A stretch of 64,000 nt of DNA from Streptomyces scabiei 87.22 (GCF_000091305.1 NC_013929.1:1736001-1800000); one strand, 5' to 3'; counted from the first letter of the stretch, positions 50,429 to 63,593 are shown. Translations and numbers: made by a program. Notes: generated by a model from the sequence alone, not told the origin.

Positions 50429-53400
50429 ATGCCTGAGGACGAGTACCGCTGGTTACGGATTGCCGTGTCGGAGTTCGGCCGTCAGTGTCGTAGAAAACTG
50501 TCGGGCGGGGGCGGCCAGGAATCGTCCATTCGCGGCCCGTTGGAAGCTCTTCTGCGGGCTGTCGGCGATCACCATCAGCACCGTGAAGTCACATGGCACG
50601 ACGAGTTCCATCTCCCCGACCTCGGTGTTCGGCCCGACTACGCCATACGCGCGAACGGCGAGATCACCGGGTACATCGAGTTGAAGAAGCCCGGCCTGTC
50701 GGTGGATCCCGAGACGTTCGGCAAGGCCAACCGCGAACAGTGGGAGAAGCTCCGGGACCTGCCGAACCTCCTCTACTCCAACGGGACCGAGTGGCGGATC
50801 TTCCGCCACGGCGAGCAAGTGGGCGAGACGGTTTTCTTCCGAGGGGCCCTCAAGACCGCCGGACAGAAACTGGAGCCGGTCGAAGCTGCCGCCTTCGACG
50901 CTCTGCTGAAACAGTTCCTGCGCTGGACTCCCGCGCACATCACACAAGTCCCCAGACTCGTCCAGCATGTAGCGCCACTGTGTCGATTACTGCGCTCCGC
51001 CGTCATGGAACAACTGGCCTTCGAAGCACGGTCGTCCGCGGCCGAGGAAGACACACGAGCCCGTCCCTTCACCGGCTTGAAGAACGACTGGCGTCGGCTG
51101 CTCTTCCCGTCGGCCGACGACGCCACGTTCGCCGACGGCTACTCCCAGACCGTGACCTTCGCGCTCCTTCTGGCCCGCGCCGAGGGCATTCCGCTCGCTC
51201 CGAACTCGTTCCATGAGATCGGCCGCCGCCTCGACGCGGGTCACGCGCTCATAGGAAAAGCGCTCCAACTGCTCACGGACAATGTCAATGAGCGCTTCAC
51301 CGTCACTCTCGACCTGCTGACCCGCACCATCGCAAGGGTGGACTGGCCGACCATACGTTCCGGCAACCGCGATGCCTATCTCCATCTGTACGAGCACTTC
51401 CTCACGGTCTACGACCCGGCCCTGCGGCAGCAGAGCGGCTCGTACTACACGCCCCACGAGATCGTGGAGGAAATGGTCCGCCTCACCGAGGACGTCCTGA
51501 GAGTACGGCTGGACCAGGAGGCCGGCTTCGGCAGCGAGGAGGTGAAGATCATCGACCCTGCCATGGGAACCGGAACGTTCCTCCACACCATCATCGAGCG
51601 GGTGGCGGAGCAGGCCGTCGCGGATCACGGACCCGCCATGGCCCGGGACGCCATTTCCCGTCTGGCAACACGCCTGTTCGGCTTCGAGTTGCAGATGGGC
51701 CCTTTTGCCGTCGCCGAACTCCGCGCTTCCGACCTGCTGAAGCGCTACCATGCCGCGCTGCCCGGTGACGGTCTCAACTTCTTCGTCACGGACACCCTGG
51801 ACAACCCGTTCGTCGAGGACGAGTACCTCGCCTCCACTTATGGCGCGCTGTCCGCCTTCCGCAGGCGGGCGAACCGCGTCAAGAGGAACATCCCCGTCAC
51901 GGCCGTGGTCATGAACCCTCCCTACGACGACAAGGCGGAGGGCCGCGGCGGCTGGGTGGAGAAGCGTGCCCAGGGGCAGGAGCCGCCCTTGCTCGACGCG
52001 TTCCGTCACCAGGGCAACGGCCGGTACGAGCATGTGCTCAAGAACATGCATGTGTACTTCTGGCGCTGGGCCACCTGGAAAGTCTTCGACGCCCATCCCG
52101 ACGACCGGCACGGGGTGGTCTGCCTCATCACCCCGTCCGGCTGGGCCACGGGTCCCGGCGGCCGGGGCATGCGCGACTACCTCCGTCGCACGTGCGACGA
52201 GGGATGGATCATCGACCTCACGCCCGAGGGCCAGCGCTCCCCGGTCCCCAACCGGGTCTTCCCCGGAGTCGCCCAGCCCCTTGCCATCCACATCTTCGTA
52301 CGCAGGGCGGACACACAGCGGGGGCCGACCCATCGTGCCCGCGTCCACTACCGAGCCGTGTCGGGAAAGCGAGCGGACAAGTTCCGTCAGCTCAAGGAGA
52401 TCCACCTCGACGACGAGGGGTGGCGGGACGCGCACGACGAGGGTGTAAGTCCTTTCACACCGGCGACCCGGTCGGGGTGGGACGAATTCCCTGCGCTCAA
52501 CGACCTTTTCCCTTGGGGCAGTCCGGGCTCGAAGGCCAACCGTTCCTGGGTCAGCGCACCCTCGGCCGAGACCTTGCGCCGTCGGTGGGCCCGCATGGTC
52601 CGGGAGACCGATCCCATGGCGAAGGCCGGGCTCTTCAAGGAGACTCGGGACAGAACCCTGGCCAGCAGGACGCGGCAACTTACGGGACAGTCTCGGGCCA
52701 CCTCGCCCATCGAGCAGGAGGTCACCACTACCCCGCACCTCGTCCGCGTCGCCCTGCGCAGCTTCGACCGGCAGCATCTCATCGCCGACAACCGCGTGCT
52801 GGACTATCCGAGACCCGACCTCTGGGCTTCCCTGCAGCCCCTCCAGATCTTCCTCAACCAGCAAGCGTCCCACGCCATAGACTCCGGTGCCGCCGTGGTG
52901 GCAACCCATCTGCTCCCCGATACCCACCACTTCAACGGACGCGGCGGCCGGATCATGCCCCTGCTGCATCCGGACGGCTCCCCCAACACCGCCTCCGGTC
53001 TCCTGTCCTCTCTCGCCGGTCTGCTCGGGGCGGAGCGGATCACCGTTCACGACCTGGCCGCGTACGTGATGGCCGTGGCCGGTCACGGGGCGTTCACCGA
53101 GCGGTTCACGGAGGAACTACTCACTCCTGGGGTGCGTCTTCCCTTGACCCGCGAGCGCGAGTTCTGGGACACAGGTGTGGCTCTGGGCCGGGAAGTCCTC
53201 TGGGCGTCGACGTACGGCGAGCGATACGTGGACGCGGCTGCCGGGCGCCCGGCCAAGAACGTGCTGTTCGCACGTGCCGACGAACGGCGGGTGCGGTACC
53301 TGACCCACGTCGGTGGCACGATGCCGGACCGCATCCGCCATGACCCCGCCACCCAGACCCTGTACGTCGGTGAGGGGGTCTTCGCTCCTGTCCCCGAGGC

Positions 53401-53743
53401 GGTGTGGAGGTACGACGTCGGCGGCATGGGTGTGGTCAACAAATGGTTCGGCTATCGAAAGGCGTCCCCCACCAGCAAGAAGACCAGCCCTCTGGACGAC
53501 ATCCACGTGGAATCCTGGCCGCACGAGTGGACGACCGAACTGATGGAACTGCTCTCCGTCCTGCGTCGCCTCGTCGATGTGGCCGCCGCCCAGGAGGTTC
53601 TGCTCGGCGAGATCCTCGACGGCCGTCTGATAGCGGAGACCGACCTGATGGAGGCCGGAGTCCTGCCCATCACGACCGCCGCGCGCAAAGCCCGGCATCC
53701 GGCAGCGGACGGGTTGTTCTCCGCCGGAGAGATCGCGACTTGA
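50429..53743 (+). CDS. Single-chain restriction-modification enzyme (nuclease plus N6-adenine methylase)
   Basis: The product (1104 residues from the ATG at 50429; starts at 50246, 50312 and 50378 are also in frame) resembles type IIG/ISP-like enzymes. A PD-(D/E)xK nuclease motif appears near the N-terminus (RPDYAI with Asp70, then GYIELKKPG with Glu84/Lys86). It is followed by a helical connector, SGSYYTPHEIVEEMV, SAM motif I DPAMGTGTFLH (376-386) and catalytic motif IV VVMNPPYD (NPPY 496-499). The last 500 residues are probably target recognition. Codons 9 (50453-50455) and one at 50987-50989 are TTA, so expression should need the bldA tRNA. It converges on the drmA/drmB operon. PglX- or DrmMI-like roles are alternatives. 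Confidence 0.85.
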   Translation: MPEDEYRWLRIAVSEFGRQCRRKLSGGGGQESSIRGPLEALLRAVGDHHQHREVTWHDEFHLPDLGVRPDYAIRANGEITGYIELKKPGLSVDPETFGKANREQWEKLRDLPNLLYSNGTEWRIFRHGEQVGETVFFRGALKTAGQKLEPVEAAAFDALLKQFLRWTPAHITQVPRLVQHVAPLCRLLRSAVMEQLAFEARSSAAEEDTRARPFTGLKNDWRRLLFPSADDATFADGYSQTVTFALLLARAEGIPLAPNSFHEIGRRLDAGHALIGKALQLLTDNVNERFTVTLDLLTRTIARVDWPTIRSGNRDAYLHLYEHFLTVYDPALRQQSGSYYTPHEIVEEMVRLTEDVLRVRLDQEAGFGSEEVKIIDPAMGTGTFLHTIIERVAEQAVADHGPAMARDAISRLATRLFGFELQMGPFAVAELRASDLLKRYHAALPGDGLNFFVTDTLDNPFVEDEYLASTYGALSAFRRRANRVKRNIPVTAVVMNPPYDDKAEGRGGWVEKRAQGQEPPLLDAFRHQGNGRYEHVLKNMHVYFWRWATWKVFDAHPDDRHGVVCLITPSGWATGPGGRGMRDYLRRTCDEGWIIDLTPEGQRSPVPNRVFPGVAQPLAIHIFVRRADTQRGPTHRARVHYRAVSGKRADKFRQLKEIHLDDEGWRDAHDEGVSPFTPATRSGWDEFPALNDLFPWGSPGSKANRSWVSAPSAETLRRRWARMVRETDPMAKAGLFKETRDRTLASRTRQLTGQSRATSPIEQEVTTTPHLVRVALRSFDRQHLIADNRVLDYPRPDLWASLQPLQIFLNQQASHAIDSGAAVVATHLLPDTHHFNGRGGRIMPLLHPDGSPNTASGLLSSLAGLLGAERITVHDLAAYVMAVAGHGAFTERFTEELLTPGVRLPLTREREFWDTGVALGREVLWASTYGERYVDAAAGRPAKNVLFARADERRVRYLTHVGGTMPDRIRHDPATQTLYVGEGVFAPVPEAVWRYDVGGMGVVNKWFGYRKASPTSKKTSPLDDIHVESWPHEWTTELMELLSVLRRLVDVAAAQEVLLGEILDGRLIAETDLMEAGVLPITTAARKARHPAADGLFSAGEIAT

Positions 53744-53764
53744 GCCCGGTTCCAAGTCTCCACG

Positions 53765-54160
53765 TCAGTCTGCTCGTCGCAGCCTCGACAGCGCCTCCTC
53801 CAGGGAGCCGTCCTGTGACGCCACCCTTCTCACGGCATGAGCGATTCGAGGGTGGGATTCGGCGATCTCATAGGCGAGCCGCACCACAGCGGACAGCCGT
53901 TCATCTGCTGCTTCGTACAACGACCGGTAGTGGACGGCCTCCCCGAGCACAGTGACCGTCACCTTGCCTCTTTCTCGCTTCACGAGCCCCAGAAAGACCA
54001 GCTCCGGAAGGTCTGTCAGCACCGTCTGCGGATCCAAGCCTCGGGCGAGTACCTCCTGCTCGGCAGCATCCCCTCTAGCAGGGTCCTGGAGGGGATGGAG
54101 AGTCACCTCGGCCAGCAGCCGGTACTGGGAACCGGTGAGAACTACGTACTGCAGTGGCAT
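53765..54160 (-). CDS. Small winged-helix-like protein of unknown function
   Basis: This 131-residue protein begins MPLQYVVLTGSQYRLLAEV. It has alternating helices and the pattern LTDLPELVFLGLVKRERGKVTVTVLGEA, read here as positions about 45-73, resembling a winged-helix recognition helix and wing. The C-terminal half is helical (AYEIAESHPRIAHAVRRVAS). I do not recognise a family. It lies 29 bp after the SF1 helicase gene and ends 21 bp from the methylase stop on the other strand. A DNA-binding accessory or regulatory subunit is an inference. Confidence 0.65.
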   Translation of the reverse strand: MPLQYVVLTGSQYRLLAEVTLHPLQDPARGDAAEQEVLARGLDPQTVLTDLPELVFLGLVKRERGKVTVTVLGEAVHYRSLYEAADERLSAVVRLAYEIAESHPRIAHAVRRVASQDGSLEEALSRLRRAD

Positions 54161-54189
54161 GCCGACATGCCTAGCACACTGGCCCCAGG

Positions 54190-55275
54190 TCAACCGCGCA
54201 GCAGCACGCCAGCCCCTACTTGCGCGAGCAGCGGCGGCTCCGTCTCGCCCTCGTACGCGAAGTGGAGTTCGCCTTGTGCACGCGTGGCAAGGACGTAGTA
54301 GGTCATGCGCAGAGCGGCCGAGGTGGGATCGACCGCGGCGTCCGCGTGAGCGTCGGGGACGACCACCGTATCGAATCCGAGCCCCTTGGCGCTCCTGCGA
54401 TGGACCAGCACGATGCCGGGGCGACCGAGGTCGAGCGTGCGATAGCGCCCGCCCCTGGCGTCGGAGGTGTACAGCTGTGGTTTGAGCCGCGGTGCTCGGT
54501 GCTGCAGCGTGCCGAGCAACGAGAACTGAGTGTGCTTCGAATGGGCGATGACACCGATGCTGCGTCCCGGGCGTCTTTGGGCCAGCAGAATCAGTAGGTC
54601 GGCGGCGCCTCGTTCGGGCAGGTGATGGAGTCGCACCGGGGGTCCCTGCCGGTCCGGCAGCGGAGGCGAACCGGCTCCTGTGTGGAAGTGGGCCGCGAAC
54701 GACGCGATCTGGTAGGTGTTGCGATGGTTGCCCTCGATCCTGTGGCGGTTGCACGCGCCGAGGCGTTCGGCGATCTCGGCGAGTGTGGAGTTCGTGTCGG
54801 CGAGCCGTTGACACTCGTCCGCGAACACGGTCAGCCGTGCTCCCAGGAGTCGGCACAGGCGGTAGAACTCGGGCGGCAGGTCCTGGCCCTCGTCCACAAC
54901 CAGGGTGAGTCCGGGGACGGGCCCGCGCTCCGCGGCACGTTCATAGATGGCCGGCCAGTCGAACCATCCGTCCTCGCCCCTCGGGGGTGTGCCGCCGTAC
55001 CACTCGCCGAGCCATGCGTGCGCGGTAGTCACCCGCACGCTGCGGTCCGTCGGGCCCAACCTGTGTACGGCACCGGCCAGTGACTGGCGCAGGAGATTCG
55101 AGTACGTCAGCAACGTGGTCGGAGTACCGGTGAGGGCGAGCATGACGGCTCGCTGGATCGCCAGGAAGCTCTTCCCACTGCCGGGCGGCCCACTGATCAG
55201 GTGATTTCCGTCGAAGGGCAGTCCGTCGAGGCAGGAACGCTGCTCCGCGGTGAGGTCGCGGTAGGTGAGTGTCAC
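54190..55275 (-). CDS. Small superfamily 1 (UvrD/RecD-like) helicase or ATPase
   Basis: This 361-residue protein contains SF1 helicase motifs in compact form: Walker A SGPPGSGKSFLAIQRA (28-43), motif II VVDEGQDLP (126-134), GNHRNTYQIA, the motif V-like AKGLGFDTVVVPDA and motif VI-like YYVLATRAQGELHF. It lacks the large 1B/2B insertions of UvrD. The GTG at 55275 overlaps the drmB-like stop by 4 bp and follows GGAGGAG. It is the fourth gene of the minus-strand operon and may supply translocase activity. Confidence 0.85.
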   Translation of the reverse strand: MTLTYRDLTAEQRSCLDGLPFDGNHLISGPPGSGKSFLAIQRAVMLALTGTPTTLLTYSNLLRQSLAGAVHRLGPTDRSVRVTTAHAWLGEWYGGTPPRGEDGWFDWPAIYERAAERGPVPGLTLVVDEGQDLPPEFYRLCRLLGARLTVFADECQRLADTNSTLAEIAERLGACNRHRIEGNHRNTYQIASFAAHFHTGAGSPPLPDRQGPPVRLHHLPERGAADLLILLAQRRPGRSIGVIAHSKHTQFSLLGTLQHRAPRLKPQLYTSDARGGRYRTLDLGRPGIVLVHRRSAKGLGFDTVVVPDAHADAAVDPTSAALRMTYYVLATRAQGELHFAYEGETEPPLLAQVGAGVLLRG

Positions 55276-57119
55276 GTCTCCTCCAATGCGTCGGCGGCCG
55301 CGGAGCGGGCAGCGGCGACGATGGACTCCAGATAGCCCGGCACATGCTCGCCGCCGACGACGAGGGCACGGTCGAGGAGGGTGTTGCCGGTCTCGCAGCT
55401 GGTCTCGGGCAGAAGTGCACAGGCGTGGCAGGCCGCCCGGTTGAGGTTGCCGAATCCCTGACCTGTGTGTTCGGCACACAGTGGGTCGGCCGAGCACCAG
55501 GCGGCGGCCTCCGTCATCCGCAGCAGTGTCTCGGCCAGGCGCGGGGGCTCGCCCTGGCGCACGAGCCCGCCGAGGGTGCCTTCGGCGTCCCCGGCTGCCG
55601 TGTACACGAGGATGCCGTACTGGTCCTGCTCGGGGCGGGCGTAGATCCGTTCCCGCAGACTCGCCGTCGTGTAGCCGGACTCGAAGGAGAGCTGACGGAT
55701 CAGCAGGTGTGCAAGGGTGTGCAACAGCACGAACCTCGGAGAGAGTTCCGGCCCGGTCACAGCTTCAAGACGGTCCTTCTGGAACGAGCGGTCAAGGTCG
55801 GCCCGCATACCGGCCACCTGCCGTCGCACCCTCGTACCGCTTTCCCAGGAGGCGAGTTCGTCCCGGTCGAGGGTGAGGAAGACGCCCTCGCCGTAGACCT
55901 CCACGGCAGGCAACCACTTCAGGCGCCGCGCGCTGTCGGCGGGTACGACGGAGGCGTCCGGGGAGACCCGGGTGAAGCCGGAGAGGGCGCGAACCTCGCG
56001 CAGGCGGTCGGCGAGGACGATCCGGTCGAAGCGTCGTTGCAGACCGGACCAGGGCTCCGCCGTCTCGCCGGCCAGACCGAGCGTCGTCTCTCGCAGCGCG
56101 AAGTCGCGTGTGACCGGCGGCGCGGGAGCCGTGAATGCGGCCCATTCCTCACGGCTCAGGTCGGGCCGGGCCGGAGCGTCCGAAGCAGCGGGAACAGCCT
56201 CTGAAGCCCCGCCCGTCTCCTCGGCGACGAGGATGTCCAAGAGGTCGTCACCGGCGCCGGTGTCGTCCTGGATCATGGTGCGCAGTGCCTTGGCACGCGG
56301 GGTTCCGGCCGTACGGCACAGGGAGACCCACAGGTCGTGTTCCCGCACCCGCTGGGCGAGGGCGTCGTCCGTGTGGGCCGGTAGCTCCGTCTCGGGGATG
56401 TCGAGCGCCGAATGCACGACCGGGTAGTAGAGATTGCCGGCCGTGCGCTGCACGATCTGCACCGGTCGCACGCACTCGACGCCCTCGCTCGCCCGCTGCC
56501 AGGGGTTCCGACCCGAGCAGCGCATCCCGTGGGTACCGAGGATGTCGAGCAGATCGCGCGCCGCACCGCACCCCTTCGCGGCGCACGCCACGGAGAGTGC
56601 CTCAAGCCCCGAAGCACGTTCGGATACCAGAAAGCGGAGCCTGTCCCGCTCTCCGCACTGCCGCCGCTCGGCGGCCTCGCGCCGAGAGTGGGCCCAGAAC
56701 CACCAGTCGATGTCGCTGAGGTGCCCGCCCGAACAGATCTGCACGAACCGCATGGGGGCGAGCGTCCGGGCCGGTGAGCAGGACGGGCAGCGCGGTGCCT
56801 GTCCGTGTTTCTCGTCTGCGATGCGCCAGCGCTTCATCCGCCGGCAGGCTCCGCAGAACAGCCAGGACGGAAAGCGGATGTATGGCGCGCCGGGCGTGTC
56901 CGGGATGTCGAACCGGTCGTTGGCCGTCGCGGGGGCAGCGTAGAACCCGGTCACGCCCAGCCTGGAGGCAAGCCTCGGTGAGTCGACCTTCTGTCTGCCA
57001 CGGGTCGGCCAGTCACCGATTCCCGTGGCGACGAACGACTCGCCCTGGATGTCGAAGACGGCTCCGACGCCGAAGGGCACCACCGTCTGGGACTGACGTA
57101 CCCGAAGTGTTCGGCTCAC
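55272..57119 (-). CDS. drmB: DrmB-like protein with DUF1998 domain
   Basis: This 615-residue protein opens with RVRQSQTVVPFGVGAVFDI, like DrmB proteins (pattern R-SQ-V--FG-GA--D). It contains paired CxxC clusters (FCGACRRMKRW, RCPSCSP) plus further cysteines, likely binding zinc. The C-terminal DUF1998 region reads LHTLAHLLIRQLSFESGY, TASLRERIYA and ACHACALLPETSCE. DrmB is a core component of DISARM antiphage systems together with DrmA. The GTG at 57119 overlaps the drmA stop by 4 bp. Confidence 0.85.
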   Translation of the reverse strand: MSRTLRVRQSQTVVPFGVGAVFDIQGESFVATGIGDWPTRGRQKVDSPRLASRLGVTGFYAAPATANDRFDIPDTPGAPYIRFPSWLFCGACRRMKRWRIADEKHGQAPRCPSCSPARTLAPMRFVQICSGGHLSDIDWWFWAHSRREAAERRQCGERDRLRFLVSERASGLEALSVACAAKGCGAARDLLDILGTHGMRCSGRNPWQRASEGVECVRPVQIVQRTAGNLYYPVVHSALDIPETELPAHTDDALAQRVREHDLWVSLCRTAGTPRAKALRTMIQDDTGAGDDLLDILVAEETGGASEAVPAASDAPARPDLSREEWAAFTAPAPPVTRDFALRETTLGLAGETAEPWSGLQRRFDRIVLADRLREVRALSGFTRVSPDASVVPADSARRLKWLPAVEVYGEGVFLTLDRDELASWESGTRVRRQVAGMRADLDRSFQKDRLEAVTGPELSPRFVLLHTLAHLLIRQLSFESGYTTASLRERIYARPEQDQYGILVYTAAGDAEGTLGGLVRQGEPPRLAETLLRMTEAAAWCSADPLCAEHTGQGFGNLNRAACHACALLPETSCETGNTLLDRALVVGGEHVPGYLESIVAAARSAAADALEET

Positions 57120-60100
57120 AGGTCGGCTCCTTTCACCGTCACCTGGCAATCCCGGTCCACGTTGCGCATGGAGTTCGGTGTCTCCCACAGGCCGTAGTTC
57201 TGTTCGAAGCTCTTGATCAGGTTGGACTGTCCCTTGCCCTGGCTGCGGTAATACAGCTCGCGGCCCTCCTTGCGGGCCTGGCGGGCGGCGTCCTCCCAGT
57301 CGGCGAGGAGCGAGGAAAGTTCCTTCCTGACGTCGTCGCCCACTCCCGGCTCGCGCGCGTCGGCACGCGCCGCCAGTTCCGCGACCACCGTCTCCACTTC
57401 GGGCAGCCGGTCGATCACCTGATCCGCCTGGTTCTCGGCGGCCATCCCCAGCCGGTGCCGTACGAGGATGACGAGCGCGGCATGGAGGGCGCGACGACGT
57501 GACGGCACCGACCAGGGGGTGACGCTGGTCGGCTCGACGTGCCGGTACAGGGAGCGGTGATAGACATCGAAGGTCTCGTAGTGCGAACGGTCCCGCGGGC
57601 GGGTGGCGTTGAAGAACGTCACGACGAGACCCGCCACCGCGTGCCGACCGACACGGCTCGTGGCCTGGATGTACTCGGAGGTCGTCTTGGGTTGCCCGAG
57701 CATCAGCATCAGCGCGAGGCGCTTCACGTCGACGCCGACGGACAGCATGTTGGTGCAGGGAAGGAAGGAAACCGACTGCGGGTCGTTCCAGGGCTTCTCC
57801 AGCCGGTCGAGCAGGACGGGCTGCTCCGCGCGCGGCAGGTTGCTGGTCAGTTCCTGCACCTGGTGGTCCAGCAACCGGCGTGTCCCCGCACCGGAGTCGA
57901 GTCCCGCGATCTGGGCGGGGATGTCATCGGCGGCAGCGGTGACAGTACGGCCGAGTTCGCGCAGGCTGTGGTGGTAGGCGACGAGGGTCCAGTACGCGTC
58001 CCGGTGCTCCTCGGGCAACTCCCAGGCGCCCTGCAGCATGGTGGCTGCCGTGGCCACGGCGGCGCGACCGGCCGTGTGGCCCTGGGCCATGACGCCGAGG
58101 TAGCGCCGCCCAGGGCGGGAGGTGTCGGGTTCGGCGAAGTACGAGTGCCGGGCGTCGAGCCCGGCCGGCGGGAAGAGCTGGGCGGCGCCGCCGTAAAGGG
58201 CCTGGATCTGCTCGCCGGAGCGGCGGATGGTGGCGGTCGACGCCACGACCTTCGGCCCGATGCCGTCGGGTGTGATGCACAGCCCCAGCACCGCCGATTC
58301 GTACAGGCCTACGGTGGTACCGAGGGGACCGGTGAGCAGATGCAGCTCGTCCTGGATGACGAGTGACGGCGGAAGGTTCGGGGAGCCCGCGCCGAACAGG
58401 CGTCCCGCGCGCGGTTCCCACGCCAGCCGGGCGAACTTGTCGACGGTGCCGAGCACGAAAGTCGGCGGCCGGTCGTAGAGGTGCTCGTCGACGACGGCGA
58501 CGGGAAGTTCGTCGTGGAAGGCACACTCGTCACGCGGGCAGAAGAAGGCGAACGAGTCCGCCGAGGCTCGCACGCCGTAGTCCCCGATGTCGGGCGACTT
58601 GTGGGCGGGCAGGATGCGGGTCCCGCACCAGGGGCAGCGGTCGAGGATGAACACGTCGTCGGGCCGGGTGGCGGCGCGGACGTCGTCGAAGGCCGCCCGG
58701 GCCTTTTCGTACGTGTTCGGTGAGGTGGCCTCGCCCACCCACAGGCCGATCGAGAAGGGCTCCTCGCCATAGGTGTCCGGGGCGTCGCGACGAAAGGTCT
58801 CCAGGGCACAGACGGTGGTGGCCGCGCGCTGGAACTGCTGGGTGGTGAGGAGGCTGAGGGTGTAGCGGCTCAGGACCGCGGTGCCCCGGCCGACGGGATC
58901 GCCCCGCCGGAGCACCATGGCGAAGGCGGCGAGCAGCAGGTACGCCTCCGTCTTGCCGCCGCCGGTCGGGAACCAGATCAGGTCCGTGGTGGACCGGTCC
59001 GGGTGCCGTGGGTCGGCCACGCCGTCCAGGGCGAGGAGGAAGAACGCCAGCTGGAAGGGGCGCCAGGTGGCCTGCGGATCCGGTTCGGGGTCGAGGAGTA
59101 CGGCGTCCCGGCGGGACCGGCGCTCTCCGGCCTGGTCGCGTGCCGAGTGGCGCATCTGCAGGGCCATGGCACGGTTCGCGGTCCGAAAGGCGTGCAGCAG
59201 TTCGGGGCGGCTCGGGTCGCACAGGGTGCGTACACCCGATTCGATCCGGGCCACGGCGGCACCGATCCGGCCGAGGACCCGGTCGGCGGCGTCGCGGCCC
59301 CAGGCGGGGATGTCCGCAGTCAGCTGCCCCACGTACCAGGCTCGGTAGTCTGCCGCGAACTCGCCGAGGTCTTCTCGTAGTTGTTCGAGAGACACTTCGG
59401 GGTCGGCGAGGTACCGGAGGTTGAGTACCGGAGATCCGCTCAGCCCCGCCGCACGGACTCCACTGACCTCGGCCTCAGGCATGACCGCAGCCTTGAGCCC
59501 GGTCACCTGGCTCCCCGAGCCGTCGTACCGCTCCTCGACAGCGCAACCATGGCCGACAGCATGGGTCCTGACGTGCCGGTACTGCAGGCGCAGTTCCTGC
59601 TCCTCCGGGTCACGACTGGCCAGACGGACACTCGGGTACTGAAGGACCTCGCCGTCCAAGGGCCGTGCCTCCAGGCGTACTTGGAAGAGCATGCGGTCCC
59701 ATTGGGCGGTCTTCCCGAGATTCGGTTCATGACGGGCGGCGTTGACGAGAGCGACGGTGACCAGCTGACCGACGCCGAAGTGACGTCGTCGGAAGCGCAG
59801 TTCGGCCCTCCCGTCGAGGACGTCGATGTGGTCTCGGTCGGGGCCGAGAGTGTGGTCCTCGGTCGGCAACACCACGCGTTCCCAGCGCCTGCCGCGATCA
59901 CCGGTGGCGGAGTGGGTCACATAGCGGGCGCCCGCACAGCGGACTTCGACAGTGGTGGCGTCGGTGTAGAAGCTGAAGCCGAGGGAGGAGGGAAGCCATG
60001 CGTTGGACTCCGGGATCGGGTCACTCGCCGGGGCCGTGTCCTCGGCCGCGCGTTCCGTACCTGCCCCTTCCGGGTCCTCCGCGGCGAGGTGCAGTTGGCG

Positions 60101-60241
60101 CTGCAGGTCGGCCTCTTGGGGATACAGGGTGCCCATCAGGTACTGCCGGTCGGGCGGGGCCTCGAGCATCTCGTGCTCTCCCCCGGCCGGGCCTACGAGT
60201 TGGCGGTGGAGATAGGCGACGAGTTCGTGTCTGGGATCCAT
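57116..60241 (-). CDS. drmA: DrmA-like SF2 helicase
   Basis: This 1041-residue protein is the helicase core of a DISARM-like system. It has an N-terminal domain of about 400 residues, then Walker A WFPTGGGKTEAYLLLAAF (423-440), a zinc-finger-like pair CPWCG and CPRDEC inserted after it, the DExH-type motif VIQDELHLLTGP, motif III STATIRR, and motif VI QATSRVGRHA. It is predicted to load on and translocate along DNA with DrmB. The ATG at 60241 is 47 bp after the sigma-like gene's stop. The four-base overlap with drmB supports co-translation. Confidence 0.87.
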   Translation of the reverse strand: MDPRHELVAYLHRQLVGPAGGEHEMLEAPPDRQYLMGTLYPQEADLQRQLHLAAEDPEGAGTERAAEDTAPASDPIPESNAWLPSSLGFSFYTDATTVEVRCAGARYVTHSATGDRGRRWERVVLPTEDHTLGPDRDHIDVLDGRAELRFRRRHFGVGQLVTVALVNAARHEPNLGKTAQWDRMLFQVRLEARPLDGEVLQYPSVRLASRDPEEQELRLQYRHVRTHAVGHGCAVEERYDGSGSQVTGLKAAVMPEAEVSGVRAAGLSGSPVLNLRYLADPEVSLEQLREDLGEFAADYRAWYVGQLTADIPAWGRDAADRVLGRIGAAVARIESGVRTLCDPSRPELLHAFRTANRAMALQMRHSARDQAGERRSRRDAVLLDPEPDPQATWRPFQLAFFLLALDGVADPRHPDRSTTDLIWFPTGGGKTEAYLLLAAFAMVLRRGDPVGRGTAVLSRYTLSLLTTQQFQRAATTVCALETFRRDAPDTYGEEPFSIGLWVGEATSPNTYEKARAAFDDVRAATRPDDVFILDRCPWCGTRILPAHKSPDIGDYGVRASADSFAFFCPRDECAFHDELPVAVVDEHLYDRPPTFVLGTVDKFARLAWEPRAGRLFGAGSPNLPPSLVIQDELHLLTGPLGTTVGLYESAVLGLCITPDGIGPKVVASTATIRRSGEQIQALYGGAAQLFPPAGLDARHSYFAEPDTSRPGRRYLGVMAQGHTAGRAAVATAATMLQGAWELPEEHRDAYWTLVAYHHSLRELGRTVTAAADDIPAQIAGLDSGAGTRRLLDHQVQELTSNLPRAEQPVLLDRLEKPWNDPQSVSFLPCTNMLSVGVDVKRLALMLMLGQPKTTSEYIQATSRVGRHAVAGLVVTFFNATRPRDRSHYETFDVYHRSLYRHVEPTSVTPWSVPSRRRALHAALVILVRHRLGMAAENQADQVIDRLPEVETVVAELAARADAREPGVGDDVRKELSSLLADWEDAARQARKEGRELYYRSQGKGQSNLIKSFEQNYGLWETPNSMRNVDRDCQVTVKGADL

Positions 60242-60288
60242 GGTCTTCCTCGGGAAGTTGCGTCGGGCGCGGGGGCTGTGGGCGTGGG

Positions 60289-63375
<3,087 letters not shown>

Positions 63376-63405
63376 CGCGGCTACCCCCAACCGATTCCAC
63401 GGACG

Positions 63406-63436
63406 AGACTAGAGGCAGCACGTTGACGACGTCAAC
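63406..63436 (-). promoter_or_regulatory. Promoter and palindrome upstream of the sigma/drm operon
   Basis: On the minus strand TTGACG (63430-63435) and TAGTCT (63406-63411) are 18 bp apart and direct the sigma-like gene. The -35 lies in a 15-bp palindrome GTTGACGACGTCAAC (63422-63436), a likely operator between the operon and the divergent kinase gene. Confidence 0.55.
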
Positions 63437-63593
63437 AGACTGAACATCTATCGGAAATTCTCACCATCGTGTACGGTGGCGGCGGCCGCGGCGCCCCCTC
63501 TGTCACGATGGGCGGTGGCGCAGTCAGGTCAGGGGGACGCATTCCGTTTCGGAACAGCGAGAACCCGCGGAAACAGGGACAGAGGAGCGGGGC

